A stretch of DNA of 26,586 bases from Methylobacteriaceae bacterium (GTDB lineage: Bacteria; Pseudomonadota; Alphaproteobacteria; Rhizobiales; Beijerinckiaceae): NCBI GenBank assembly GCA_020638135.1, contig JACKJE010000033.1, forward strand, positions 1 through 26,586. Reading direction: 5' to 3'. The notes beneath the pieces were generated by a model. That model saw nothing but the letters and a program-made list of their open reading frames with translations. It ran no database searches and had not been told where the DNA came from. Below are positions 14,660 to 21,821 of the stretch, in pieces. The translations under genes and the position numbers were made by a program. Within the stretch, counting starts at the first letter, position 1, and every line of letters begins with the position of its first letter.

Positions 14660-15976
14660 ATGCCCGTAATCTTCGACCGTCGCGCCTTTCTCGCCAGCGT
14701 CGCGGCCCTGACCAGCGCTCCGGCGATCACGCCGGTCTGGGCGCAGAACGACGTCATCACCGTGCGGCCGGGCGGCGCCTTTCGGCCCGTACGCGTCGCC
14801 GTCACGCCATTCGCCGGCGATCCGGACGCCGCGCGTTTGTTCACCTCGGTCATTTCGAACAATTTCAAGCGCTCGGTGTTTCTCCAGCCGGTCGATCCCG
14901 CGAGTTTTCCCGAACCGACGCTCGGGCCTGACCGGCCGCCGAATATCGACGCGTGGAAGACGGTGAATGCGCAATATGTGCTGGTCGGGCGCGCGCAGCG
15001 CTCCGGCGGCGGGCGCCAGCAGGCGGAGTTCCGTCTGTGGGACGTCGCGAGCGGCCAGCAGGCGGCGGGTCAGCAATACGCCACCGACGCCAATGTCTCG
15101 CGCCGCGTCGCGCACATCATGTCGGACCAGGTCTTTTCGCGCATCACCGGCGAGAAGGGCTTTTTCGACACGCGCGTCGTCTTCGTCGACGAGACGGGGC
15201 CGGCCAACCAGCGCCGCAAGCGCCTCGCCGTGATGGATCAGGATGGCGCGGGCGTGCAGTATCTCACGCGGGGTAACGACCTCGCCGTGACGCCGCGCTT
15301 CTCGCCCTCGTCGCAGGATGTCGCCTATATGGCGTTCGGCGGCAACGAACCTCGCGTGATGATCATGAATCTCGACACGCGGCAGCGCGAGGCGGTCGGC
15401 AATTTTCCGGGCATGACCTTCGCTCCCAGATTTTCGCCCGATGGCCAGAAGATCGTGATGAGCCTGTCGAAGGGCAATAATTCGACGCTTTATGCGATGG
15501 ACCTGCGCTCGCGCTCGACGACACGGCTGACGGATTCAGCCGCCATCGACACATCGCCGTCCTATTCGCCCGACGGCGCGCGCATCGTGTTCGAGAGCGA
15601 TCGCGGCGGTACGCAGCAGATCTACGTGATGAGCGCGTCGGGCGGCGGCGCGACGCGCATTTCCTTCGGCGACGGGCGCTATTCGACGCCGGTCTGGTCG
15701 CCCAAGGGCGACTACATCGCGTTTACGCGCCAGTCGAAGAGCGGTTTCGGCATCGGTGTGATGAAGCCCGATGGTTCGGGCGAACGAATCCTCACCGAGG
15801 GCTATCACAACGAGGGCCCGACCTGGGCGCCGAACGGCCTGTTCCTGATGTTCTTCCGCGACCCCGGCGGCGGCGCGCCGAAAATCCACATGACAGATGT
15901 CTACGGCCGCTCGGACTTCGTCGTGCCGACGCCGTCGTTTGCGAGCGATCCGGCGTGGGGGCCGTTGCTGAATTGA
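14660..15976 (+). CDS. tolB: TolB, periplasmic beta-propeller of Tol-Pal
   Basis: A 438-residue periplasmic protein that binds Pal and TolA during outer-membrane constriction. The N-terminal signal MPVIFDRRAFLASVAAL has an RR-x-F-L pattern, so export by Tat is possible. Next are the TolB amino domain (FRPVRVAVTPFAGDP... FKRSVFLQPVDPASF) and repeated propeller blades of the form 'TPRFSPSSQDVAYMAF', 'APRFSPDGQKIVMSL', 'SPSYSPDGARIVFES' and 'TPVWSPKGDYIAFTR'. The length is normal. It begins 33 bases after tolA, and its stop is only 11 bases from the stop of the convergent TIR-TPR gene, where pal would normally follow. Confidence 0.96.
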   Translation: MPVIFDRRAFLASVAALTSAPAITPVWAQNDVITVRPGGAFRPVRVAVTPFAGDPDAARLFTSVISNNFKRSVFLQPVDPASFPEPTLGPDRPPNIDAWKTVNAQYVLVGRAQRSGGGRQQAEFRLWDVASGQQAAGQQYATDANVSRRVAHIMSDQVFSRITGEKGFFDTRVVFVDETGPANQRRKRLAVMDQDGAGVQYLTRGNDLAVTPRFSPSSQDVAYMAFGGNEPRVMIMNLDTRQREAVGNFPGMTFAPRFSPDGQKIVMSLSKGNNSTLYAMDLRSRSTTRLTDSAAIDTSPSYSPDGARIVFESDRGGTQQIYVMSASGGGATRISFGDGRYSTPVWSPKGDYIAFTRQSKSGFGIGVMKPDGSGERILTEGYHNEGPTWAPNGLFLMFFRDPGGGAPKIHMTDVYGRSDFVVPTPSFASDPAWGPLLN

Positions 15977-15987
15977 GGGGGGCTAGA

Positions 15988-18372
15988 TCAGTTGTCGCCC
16001 AGGGGCCTCTGGTTCGGAGTACCGAGCGCGGAAAGCCGTCGGGCGAGATCCTCCACCATCCACGCATCGGTGAGAGCAAGGCGTCTTCGCTCCTTCAAAT
16101 GTACGGCCAAGTCATGTGCCTTAGTAAGATATTCTCGAGCCTTCTGCTTATCGGCGATCGACAATTTTACGTAGAATGAGATCAAGAGTCTCTGCCATGG
16201 AACGTTGGTATCGTCCGATCGGGCGAGTCGGTCTGCGATGACAAAGGCCTTACGAAGGCTCTCGAGCCCCTCGGGCAGAATTTCCTGAGCGAGCAACGCA
16301 TCGCTGACCTTCCCGTATGCCACGCTAAGGTCGGACTGCCATTGAGAATTGCTCGGGTCTATTTCGGCGAGACGTTTGGCGGTTGTGAGCTCGGTCTGAT
16401 AGTTCGTCAGTGCGTCGGAATATTGGCCTGTCGCATAATGGACGTCGCCTATCTTTTGGTAGGCAATGCTGAGGTCACGTTGCCATAAAGCATTGTTGGG
16501 ATCTGCTTTCGCCAAATTGTCCCTCATGCTCAGGCTATCGCGGTATTCTTCGAGGGCTTCTGAAAGTTTATGTTGGGCAATCAACGCTTCGCCAATTTTT
16601 TCATGTGAGAGGCTAACGTCACGCTGCCACTGCGTGTTGCTGGGGTCGGATTGCGCGAGGTTGTTTCGTATGGCGAGAGAAGCGCGAAAATTCTTGAGCG
16701 CCTCCTCGAAACTGCCCTGCGAGGTCAGAATCAAGCCAATCTTATTTTGGACTACGCCGAGGTCGCGCTGCAATTGCGTGTTCGTTCTGTCCGATTTTAC
16801 CAGGCGTTCTATGATCGCGAGGTCATTGCGGTACTTGGCGAGCGCTTCAACTAGATCGCCTTTCGTGGCCAGCACATCGCCGATCCGCTCGTACGCCACG
16901 CTGAGGTCGCGCTGCCACAATGCGTTGTCGGTATCCGTCTTTGCGAGGTCGTCGCTAATAATGAAGCCTTGGTGATAATTCCTGAGCGCCTCGTCAATAT
17001 TGCCCAGCGTGGCCAGAGCGTTGCCAATTCTCTCATAAGAAGCGCTCAAGTCCCGTCGCAGAGCGAGTTTCTCAGGTTCTGCTTTGACAGCACGATCGGC
17101 GATGGAAAATGCCTCACGGTAGCGTTGTAACGAGTCCAGCAGCTGGCCGCGCTGGCTCTTAATATCCCCGAGCCCCAATAGCGCCCAGATGCGCAAATGA
17201 TCCGTTGCGCTCTTGATTTCAAGCAATCGCGTATAGAATTGCTCCGCACGCGAAATGTCTCCGGGCTCCAAGTGATACCATCCGGCCCAAGCAAGCCCAT
17301 CCGCATTGTCCGGCTCCAGCTCCGCCGCCTTGGCATAAGCCTCCCGCGCCTTCTTGGGGTCGCGCAGGCCGGCGATGGCGCCGAGGTTGCGCCAGGCGGC
17401 GGCTGCGGCCTTGCGGTCGTCCGTGATTTGCGCCTGCAGCTGCGCAATGCGCTTTTCACGGTCGGCGGCTTCGGCGCGCAGGAGCGGCTCGGCTTCGGCG
17501 ACCTTGCCATCCTTCAACAGCGCCAGCGCTTGTTTCAATCGGTCGTCGCCTTGTGCCGCGCCGGTCGCGACGCTTTCGACCGCGCCACGCACCGCCTCGC
17601 GCTGGCCGGGCGCGGCCTGCGCGGTCTGGGTCGCGAGCAGTTTCTGGACGATCGCCTCGACATTGGCGATCCGCTCGCCCTGACCGGCGACAGCGACCTC
17701 TTGCCGCTCCACTTTTCGCGTCGTGTCGAAATGCTCCCACCCGAACACGCCGGCCGCTGCAGCCGCAGCTGCAAACGCGGCGCCCGCGCCGGCATAAACA
17801 ATCGTGCGCTTCCGCTGCGCCTGCACGTCGCGCATCCAGACGTAGTCGTAGGGCAGGCCGATCAGCGCCTCGCGTTCGCCGTCCTTGGAGAGATCACCAG
17901 CGAGAACGTCTTCCTTCTCGTCCGTGATCGTGCCGTCCGGATCGACGCGAAACCGCAGCGCCGGCGGGAAGTTATCGGGCGGGACGCCTTCGGCGATCAG
18001 CGCGCAGACTCTGCCCGCGCCGCCCATCGCCTTGAAGGCGCGGATTTCCTCGTTGACGTACTCACTCGCCGCCGCGCGCGGCGAGGCGATGACGATGAGG
18101 AATTGCGACTGGCGCAGCGCATCGAGCGTCTGCTTCTGCAGCGAGCCGGTCGAAAAATCCGTGCGGTCGCGGAAGACGGGCGCGAGACGCTCCGGCACGG
18201 GGCCGTCCTTCGTGATGCGGCCGACGAGGTCCCGTGGGACGCGATAGGATTCCAGCTTGCCATGCAACCATTCGCAGCGGGCGCTGTCGGCATGGCTGTA
18301 GGAAATGAATGCCCGATACGGATAAAAACTTGCGTCGCTCAATTGCCGAGCCCCCGCCGGATACTGGCGCAT
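15988..18372 (-). CDS. TIR domain-transmembrane-TPR repeat protein
   Basis: A 794-residue multidomain protein. Residues about 17-125 form a bacterial TIR domain: YRAFISYSHADSARCEWLHG, the FRDRTDFSTGSL loop, FLIVIASPRAAASEYVNEEI. Glu108/Glu109 in the last lie where TIR NADases carry the catalytic Glu. A basic stretch precedes one Ala-rich membrane helix (about 189-213), then a probable coiled coil (215-325), one or two ordinary TPRs (330-430) and six exact 48-residue repeats plus a partial seventh (436 onward). The TIR would face the cytoplasm and the repeats the periplasm, or the reverse; topology is not settled. TIR proteins act in NAD-cleaving immunity or as adaptors, and nothing nearby decides between these. 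The DNA of the repeats is clearly less GC-rich than the TIR part. A TTG ten codons in (LSDASFYPYRAF) is an alternative start. Confidence 0.85.
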   Translation of the reverse strand: MRQYPAGARQLSDASFYPYRAFISYSHADSARCEWLHGKLESYRVPRDLVGRITKDGPVPERLAPVFRDRTDFSTGSLQKQTLDALRQSQFLIVIASPRAAASEYVNEEIRAFKAMGGAGRVCALIAEGVPPDNFPPALRFRVDPDGTITDEKEDVLAGDLSKDGEREALIGLPYDYVWMRDVQAQRKRTIVYAGAGAAFAAAAAAAGVFGWEHFDTTRKVERQEVAVAGQGERIANVEAIVQKLLATQTAQAAPGQREAVRGAVESVATGAAQGDDRLKQALALLKDGKVAEAEPLLRAEAADREKRIAQLQAQITDDRKAAAAAWRNLGAIAGLRDPKKAREAYAKAAELEPDNADGLAWAGWYHLEPGDISRAEQFYTRLLEIKSATDHLRIWALLGLGDIKSQRGQLLDSLQRYREAFSIADRAVKAEPEKLALRRDLSASYERIGNALATLGNIDEALRNYHQGFIISDDLAKTDTDNALWQRDLSVAYERIGDVLATKGDLVEALAKYRNDLAIIERLVKSDRTNTQLQRDLGVVQNKIGLILTSQGSFEEALKNFRASLAIRNNLAQSDPSNTQWQRDVSLSHEKIGEALIAQHKLSEALEEYRDSLSMRDNLAKADPNNALWQRDLSIAYQKIGDVHYATGQYSDALTNYQTELTTAKRLAEIDPSNSQWQSDLSVAYGKVSDALLAQEILPEGLESLRKAFVIADRLARSDDTNVPWQRLLISFYVKLSIADKQKAREYLTKAHDLAVHLKERRRLALTDAWMVEDLARRLSALGTPNQRPLGDN
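16204..17067 (-). repeat. Six tandem 48-codon TPR-type repeats inside the TIR gene
   Basis: The motif 'xxWQRDLSxAYxKIGDxL' recurs with its first residue at positions 436, 484, 532, 580, 628, 676 and (degenerate) 724 of the protein, so the period is exactly 48 residues, 144 bases. Units end in a DxxN pair (TDTDN, SDRTN, SDPSN, ADPNN, IDPSN, SDDTN). The copies are diverged at the DNA level, so they are old protein repeats rather than a recent tandem duplication. Confidence 0.85.
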
Positions 18373-18428
18373 CGGGCTAGGGAAGCAAAGTCGTAAAGCT
18401 CACAATCTCCGGCTGCCCCGTCCGCCCC

Positions 18429-19733
18429 TCAACTGCAGGTCGTCGCCTGGTTCGAGCACAGGCCGCGCACCCAGCCGCGCTTGCCGCCCTCTGCTTCCAC
18501 CTGTCCCCAGGCGCCCGAGCACGAAAGTACGCGCGCGAAGGGATTGTCGGTTCCGCCCGTGCGCATTTCGTGGCGCGCCTCGACATGCGGCGCCTTGTAG
18601 AGGCGGCCGAAGGGCAGGCCGGTGAAGGCGGGCGCGGCGCCGACCTTGTTTCCGGCGACCCAGCCGCGCCCCTTGAAGGGCTTCGGCAGGCTCGCGGGAT
18701 AGGGGGCGTCGTAGGGAACGCCCGGCGCCTTGATCTCGTCGATCAAAAACCAGCCATCGCGATATCCGATCACTTTGAATTCCGCTTTCACCGGCTCCGG
18801 GCCGAAGGCGTCGTATTTTTTCGGCATCACGCGCGGCGGCGGCACGATACCGAGAATCTTGGCCTTCGCATTCGGCTCGGCGCGCACGTTGAGACCTTTC
18901 GGGTCCTTGTCGTTCGACCACGCGCCGATCGCGCAGGGTTCGATACCCGCCGGCAGTTGCGGCGCGTCGGCGCGGCGCTCGTCCTCGAAAGTCTTGGCAT
19001 CGTCGACGATCGTGTCGTCGCCCGGCTTGCGCCTGACGATCTCGCTCGAGACGACGTCGAGATTGCCGCCGACGAATTTCAGTTTCGCGACGCCGATGTC
19101 GGTCGGCTCAAGAGCGCTCGCAGGCTTGTCGCTGCTGTCGCGCAGCAGCGCGATGCGGCCTTCCATCTTTTCGATGTCGATGGAGAGGTTCTGTCCGGCG
19201 GCGCGCAGCTCCGGATCGACCTGCAGCTGCTCGCGCCAGCCGAAAGCGGAAAGGCCGGCGAGGCTCTTGTCGCTCAGGGAATAGATGGCGCCATGGCGCG
19301 GCGAAAGGCGCACGAGGATCGCGCCGTCCTTCTTCGCCACTTGCGGCGCAAAGCGCGTCGCGTTGTCGATGGGATCGGGCGGCAGGACGATGCGGCCGAG
19401 CGAGCGCGGGCCGGAAGGCTCGACGCGCAGGATCTCGACCATCTGCACGTTCATCTTGATCTGGCTCTCCGTGTCGGAGAAGAAGTCCGACAGGATCAGC
19501 CGCAGCGCGCCGCCATCCACCTGACGGTCCGATTGCGAGACGGTCTTGCAAGAGCGCGCCACGAACGAGCCGGCTGTCTCGCCCGGCGGTGTGACCGCGT
19601 TCACGAAATCCGGATCGGCGGCGAGGTTCATGCCGGCGATCGTGCAGGGGCGCTCGGCAGATTGTTCGGCGGCATGCGCCTGGCCCGCCAATGCGGCAAG
19701 GGCGAAGGAGACGAGGCAGGCGGAGATGCGCAT
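18429..19733 (-). CDS. Secreted protein with C-terminal SH3-like segments
   Basis: A 434-residue protein with a signal peptide (MRISACLVSFALAALAGQAHA-AEQ); the start at 19733 is chosen because it begins that signal. The central part (about 40-270) has no family I recognise. The C-terminal third contains bacterial-SH3-like features: KGLNVRAEPNAKAKILGIVPPP (the 'LNVRxxPsxxxxxlg' opening of SH3b), VIGYRDGWFLIDEI, GRGWVAGNKVG, and a second part SGAWGQVEAEGGKRGWVRGLC. Cysteines in PCTIAG, RSCKTV, EPCAIG, LSCSG, GLCSN and TTCS suggest disulfides. SH3b domains often bind cell-wall peptide. It is 56 bases upstream of the TIR gene on the same strand and 92 bases after the FTR1 gene, so the three may be co-transcribed. 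Function unknown. Confidence 0.72.
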   Translation of the reverse strand: MRISACLVSFALAALAGQAHAAEQSAERPCTIAGMNLAADPDFVNAVTPPGETAGSFVARSCKTVSQSDRQVDGGALRLILSDFFSDTESQIKMNVQMVEILRVEPSGPRSLGRIVLPPDPIDNATRFAPQVAKKDGAILVRLSPRHGAIYSLSDKSLAGLSAFGWREQLQVDPELRAAGQNLSIDIEKMEGRIALLRDSSDKPASALEPTDIGVAKLKFVGGNLDVVSSEIVRRKPGDDTIVDDAKTFEDERRADAPQLPAGIEPCAIGAWSNDKDPKGLNVRAEPNAKAKILGIVPPPRVMPKKYDAFGPEPVKAEFKVIGYRDGWFLIDEIKAPGVPYDAPYPASLPKPFKGRGWVAGNKVGAAPAFTGLPFGRLYKAPHVEARHEMRTGGTDNPFARVLSCSGAWGQVEAEGGKRGWVRGLCSNQATTCS

Positions 19734-19825
19734 TCGGGATCCACGGGTTCGGCGGCTCGGGGCCACATCAGAACCCGTGTCTCAGGCGCGTGCAAAACCT
19801 TCTGTGATGGAATGCACAGGTCGGA

Positions 19826-20635
19826 TCATTCCGCCGGCGCAGCGGCGGGCGCGGGCGCGTGGCGCTTTCGGGTGACCGCCAGCGCTCCGACGAGCGCGGC
19901 CAGCACGACGACGCCCTGCGCGGCCAGAGCCTCGATGCTGGGGTTGAAGCCGAGCGCGGAAATCTTGTCGTCGAAGGGCGCGGCCGTGTAGCTCAACAGG
20001 GTCTGCTCCTGCAGTTCCTGCATGGCGGCGCCGATGAAGCGCAGGCCCATGACGAAGAGCATGGCGGAGGTGGCGAGGAACACCGGGCGCAGAGGCAGGC
20101 GCAGCGCCAGCCATTGCATGGCGTAGAAGAAGGCGACGAGCAGCGCCGCGGCGCCGGCGAGGCCGCCGAGCAGGCCGATGCTCCAGCCGCCGCTGGTCGA
20201 GGCCAGCGCGTGGACGAACAGAATGGTCTCGGCGCCTTCGCGGAATACGGCGAGGAAGGCGACGCCGGCCAGCGACAGCGAGCCCGGCGAGGCGAGCGAA
20301 CGGTCGGCGATGCGCTTGAGTTCGGCCGTCCAGGCGGCCGGGTCCTGCTTCAGGAACAGCCAGCCGCTCATGTAAAGCATCAGCACGGCGGCGACGCCCA
20401 TCACGACCGCTTCGACGCGGTCGTCATGCGCGCCATTGAAGAATGTCGCGAAGACGACAGCCGCCGCGATGCTGGCGACAATCGCCGCGACAGCGCCTGT
20501 GTAGAGCGCGGAAACCTGCGCGCGGGCGCCGGCGCGGGTGAGAAAGGCGGCCAGACCGCCGATGACGAGCATGGCTTCGACGCCTTCGCGCAGAAGGATC
20601 GATCCGGATTGCAGGGCGATGGCGAGGCCGTTCAT
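19826..20635 (-). CDS. FTR1-family iron permease
   Basis: A 269-residue inner-membrane protein of the oxidase-dependent Fe2+ transporter (FTR1/EfeU) family with about seven hydrophobic segments. The two REXXE iron-binding motifs are present: REGVE at residues 16-20 and REGAE at 132-136. The start ATG at 20635 has GGGAAACGG upstream. No EfeO, EfeB or multicopper oxidase gene is adjacent, so either partners are elsewhere or it works alone. An Irr-type ICE box lies about 90 bases upstream, pointing to iron-dependent control. It starts divergently from pal. Confidence 0.92.
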   Translation of the reverse strand: MNGLAIALQSGSILLREGVEAMLVIGGLAAFLTRAGARAQVSALYTGAVAAIVASIAAAVVFATFFNGAHDDRVEAVVMGVAAVLMLYMSGWLFLKQDPAAWTAELKRIADRSLASPGSLSLAGVAFLAVFREGAETILFVHALASTSGGWSIGLLGGLAGAAALLVAFFYAMQWLALRLPLRPVFLATSAMLFVMGLRFIGAAMQELQEQTLLSYTAAPFDDKISALGFNPSIEALAAQGVVVLAALVGALAVTRKRHAPAPAAAPAE

Positions 20636-20724
20636 GTCCGTTTCCCGACAGAAGTCTTCAGATTTCGATCCTTCATGCAGCGAACGGGCCGCCGCGCCAA
20701 CCGAAATGTCCGGCGAGAGCGCAA

Positions 20725-20741
20725 TTCAGAACGGTTCTAAC
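20725..20741 (-). promoter_or_regulatory. Irr-type iron control element (ICE box) upstream of FTR1 gene
   Basis: TTCAGAA-CGG-TTCTAAC matches the ICE consensus TTTAGAA-N3-TTCTAAA at 12 of 14 defined positions, with the inner AGAA/TTCT arms perfect. Irr is the haem-responsive iron regulator of Hyphomicrobiales and acts at such sites. Position about 90 bases upstream of the permease start suits control of that gene. Confidence 0.65.
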
Positions 20742-20794
20742 GGCCGACGCGACAAGTCGCCGCGGGCGGAGCGCCGTCTGCCGCATTCTGGCCA

Positions 20795-20809
20795 CTAACC
20801 AAGGGTTAA
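20795..20809. promoter_or_regulatory. CtrA-like box upstream of pal
   Basis: cTAA-CCAAGGG-TTAA matches TTAA-N7-TTAA with one mismatch, within a GGTTAACC palindrome context, about 130 bases before the pal start. A half-site TTAACCAT follows at 20879-20886. Confidence 0.35.
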
Positions 20810-20940
20810 CCACGCAGGCGATTTGCTCGAATGCAACGCTTCGCGCAAACCCCCAATCAAGGTTGACAGAACCTTCGCTTAACCATCGGTCGCTAGGACT
20901 GGGCTCGATTTCTCCGGAAACGGGTTCGAGGAGTACCGGA

Positions 20941-21459
20941 ATGATGTTCACTCACGGCGCGCGCGCCCTGAAATTCGCAGCGGCGATCGCCCTCGCGCTC
21001 GGCGCGACCGCCTGCGCCAAGAATGCGGGCGACGAAGCGAGCATCGCCGGCGGCGTCGGCGGGGGCTACGGCCGCGGCGGCGCGGCGACGCCCGGCAGCC
21101 AGCAGGATTTCGTGGTCAATGTCGGCGACCGCGTGTTCTTCGAATCCGATTCGAGCGAACTTTCCTCGACCGCACAGGCGACGCTCGACAAGCAGGCGCG
21201 CTGGCTGCAGCAGTACGCCCGCTACAGCTTCACGGTGGAAGGCCATGCCGACGAGCGCGGCACGCGCGAATATAATTTCGCACTCGGCGCCCGCCGCGCG
21301 GAAGTCACCAAGGATTATCTCGTTGCGCGCGGCGTTCCCGCCTCGCGCGTCAAGACGATCAGCTACGGCAAGGAGCGGCCGGTCGCGGTCTGCAACGACA
21401 TTTCCTGCTGGTCGCAGAACCGCCGCGCCGTCACGGTGCTGGGCGGCGGCCAGTCCTGA
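20941..21459 (+). CDS. pal: Pal, peptidoglycan-associated lipoprotein
   Basis: A 172-residue outer-membrane lipoprotein that tethers the outer membrane to peptidoglycan and is positioned by TolB. The signal peptide LKFAAAIALALGATAC ends at Cys25, the expected lipidated cysteine, though the lipobox (ATAC) is loose. A Gly-rich linker follows. The OmpA-like peptidoglycan-binding domain is clear: VFFESDSSELSSTAQATLDKQARWL, FTVEGHADERGTREYNFALG, RRAEVTKDYLVARGV, SQNRRAVTVL. The start at 20941 is supported by GAGGAG seven bases upstream. Normally pal directly follows tolB; here it is about 5 kb away and has its own promoter region. Confidence 0.96.
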   Translation: MMFTHGARALKFAAAIALALGATACAKNAGDEASIAGGVGGGYGRGGAATPGSQQDFVVNVGDRVFFESDSSELSSTAQATLDKQARWLQQYARYSFTVEGHADERGTREYNFALGARRAEVTKDYLVARGVPASRVKTISYGKERPVAVCNDISCWSQNRRAVTVLGGGQS

Positions 21460-21481
21460 GCTTTCCCTAACGAGATCATGG

Positions 21482-21510
21482 CGAAAGTCACGCGCTGCGC
21501 GTGACTTTCG
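21482..21510 (+). terminator. Strong stem-loop after pal
   Basis: CGAAAGTCACGCG at 21482-21494 pairs perfectly over 13 bases with CGCGTGACTTTCG at 21498-21510 around a CTG loop. It lies 22 bases after the pal stop. No T-run follows, so it may attenuate, or protect the 3' end, rather than terminate fully. Confidence 0.6.
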
Positions 21511-21546
21511 GCTCTGATCGACCGCGCGCGCCTCTGGCATGTTCGA

Positions 21547-21564
21547 TCCACGAGGATTCGTGGA
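21547..21564 (+). promoter_or_regulatory. Hairpin covering the ribosome-binding site of the 50-residue ORF
   Basis: TCCACGA and TCGTGGA pair over seven bases around GGAT. The right arm overlaps the TGGAGAG (21561-21567) that would serve the ATG at 21574, so the fold could limit translation. Confidence 0.35.
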
Positions 21565-21573
21565 GAGCCGGCA

Positions 21574-21726
21574 ATGAGCGCGCATTTCATCTCAGTCAGG
21601 CCTGACAGGCCGGTCTACGGTTTCGACAGCGCGGAACTGCGCCACTCGGCCCGCCGGCAACTCGGCGTGTCGACGATCATTCTGGCCTGTTTCGGCCTCG
21701 GCTGCGCGCTGGCGCTGGCCGTGTGA
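21574..21726 (+). CDS. Small single-helix membrane protein (50 residues)
   Basis: ATG at 21574 with TGGAGAG seven bases upstream opens a 50-codon frame. The N-terminal 30 residues are polar and Arg-rich (MSAHFISVRPDRPVYGFDSA, then ELRHSARRQ), and the rest is one membrane helix (VSTIILACFGLGCALALAV) with the stop directly after. This positive-inside pattern suggests a C-tail-anchored inner-membrane protein. It sits between pal and cpoB. I do not recognise a family. Confidence 0.5.
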   Translation: MSAHFISVRPDRPVYGFDSAELRHSARRQLGVSTIILACFGLGCALALAV

Positions 21727-21821
21727 GGCGCGCGTCGCAGGCCTGCCACGCTTCGGACGGATTTTAGCGGCAATCGCACTGTGATATGCGATGCCGCAAA
21801 GCCCGCCGGATTTTCCCGAAC

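Larger units (their letters stand above)
20636..20940. other. Divergent promoter region between the FTR1 gene and pal
   Basis: A 305-base gap without a convincing gene. It holds the Irr-like ICE box (20725-20741), a CtrA-like cTAA-N7-TTAA site (20795-20809), and a lone TTAACCAT (20879-20886), which matches a CtrA half-site. TTGACA at 20863 lacks a -10 at normal spacing. The pal ribosome-binding site GAGGAG is at 20928-20933. Confidence 0.6.

Noticed and set aside
13486..14931. A 481-codon single frame starting at the tolA start
   Set aside because: Beyond 13821 it is Ala/Arg-rich nonsense overlapping tolB, while the TolA rod and C-terminal domain are in the neighbouring frame. It is the result of the one-base insertion.
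16204..17067. Tandem repeats as a possible CRISPR array
   Set aside because: The repeats are in-frame 144-base protein-coding units with diverged DNA, without constant repeats and unique spacers.
15988..20635. The TIR, SH3-like and FTR1 genes as a defence operon
   Set aside because: FTR1 is a metal transporter with an Irr box, and no known effector or nuclease partner is present. Only the TIR protein itself is kept as a candidate.
20863..20899. TTGACA at 20863 with TAGGAC as a pal promoter
   Set aside because: The two are 25 bases apart, too far for a sigma70 promoter, and no good -10 lies at 16-18 bases.
21599..21611. GGCCT-GAC-AGGCC hairpin inside the 50-residue ORF
   Set aside because: Five base pairs within a coding frame; likely to be chance at this GC content.
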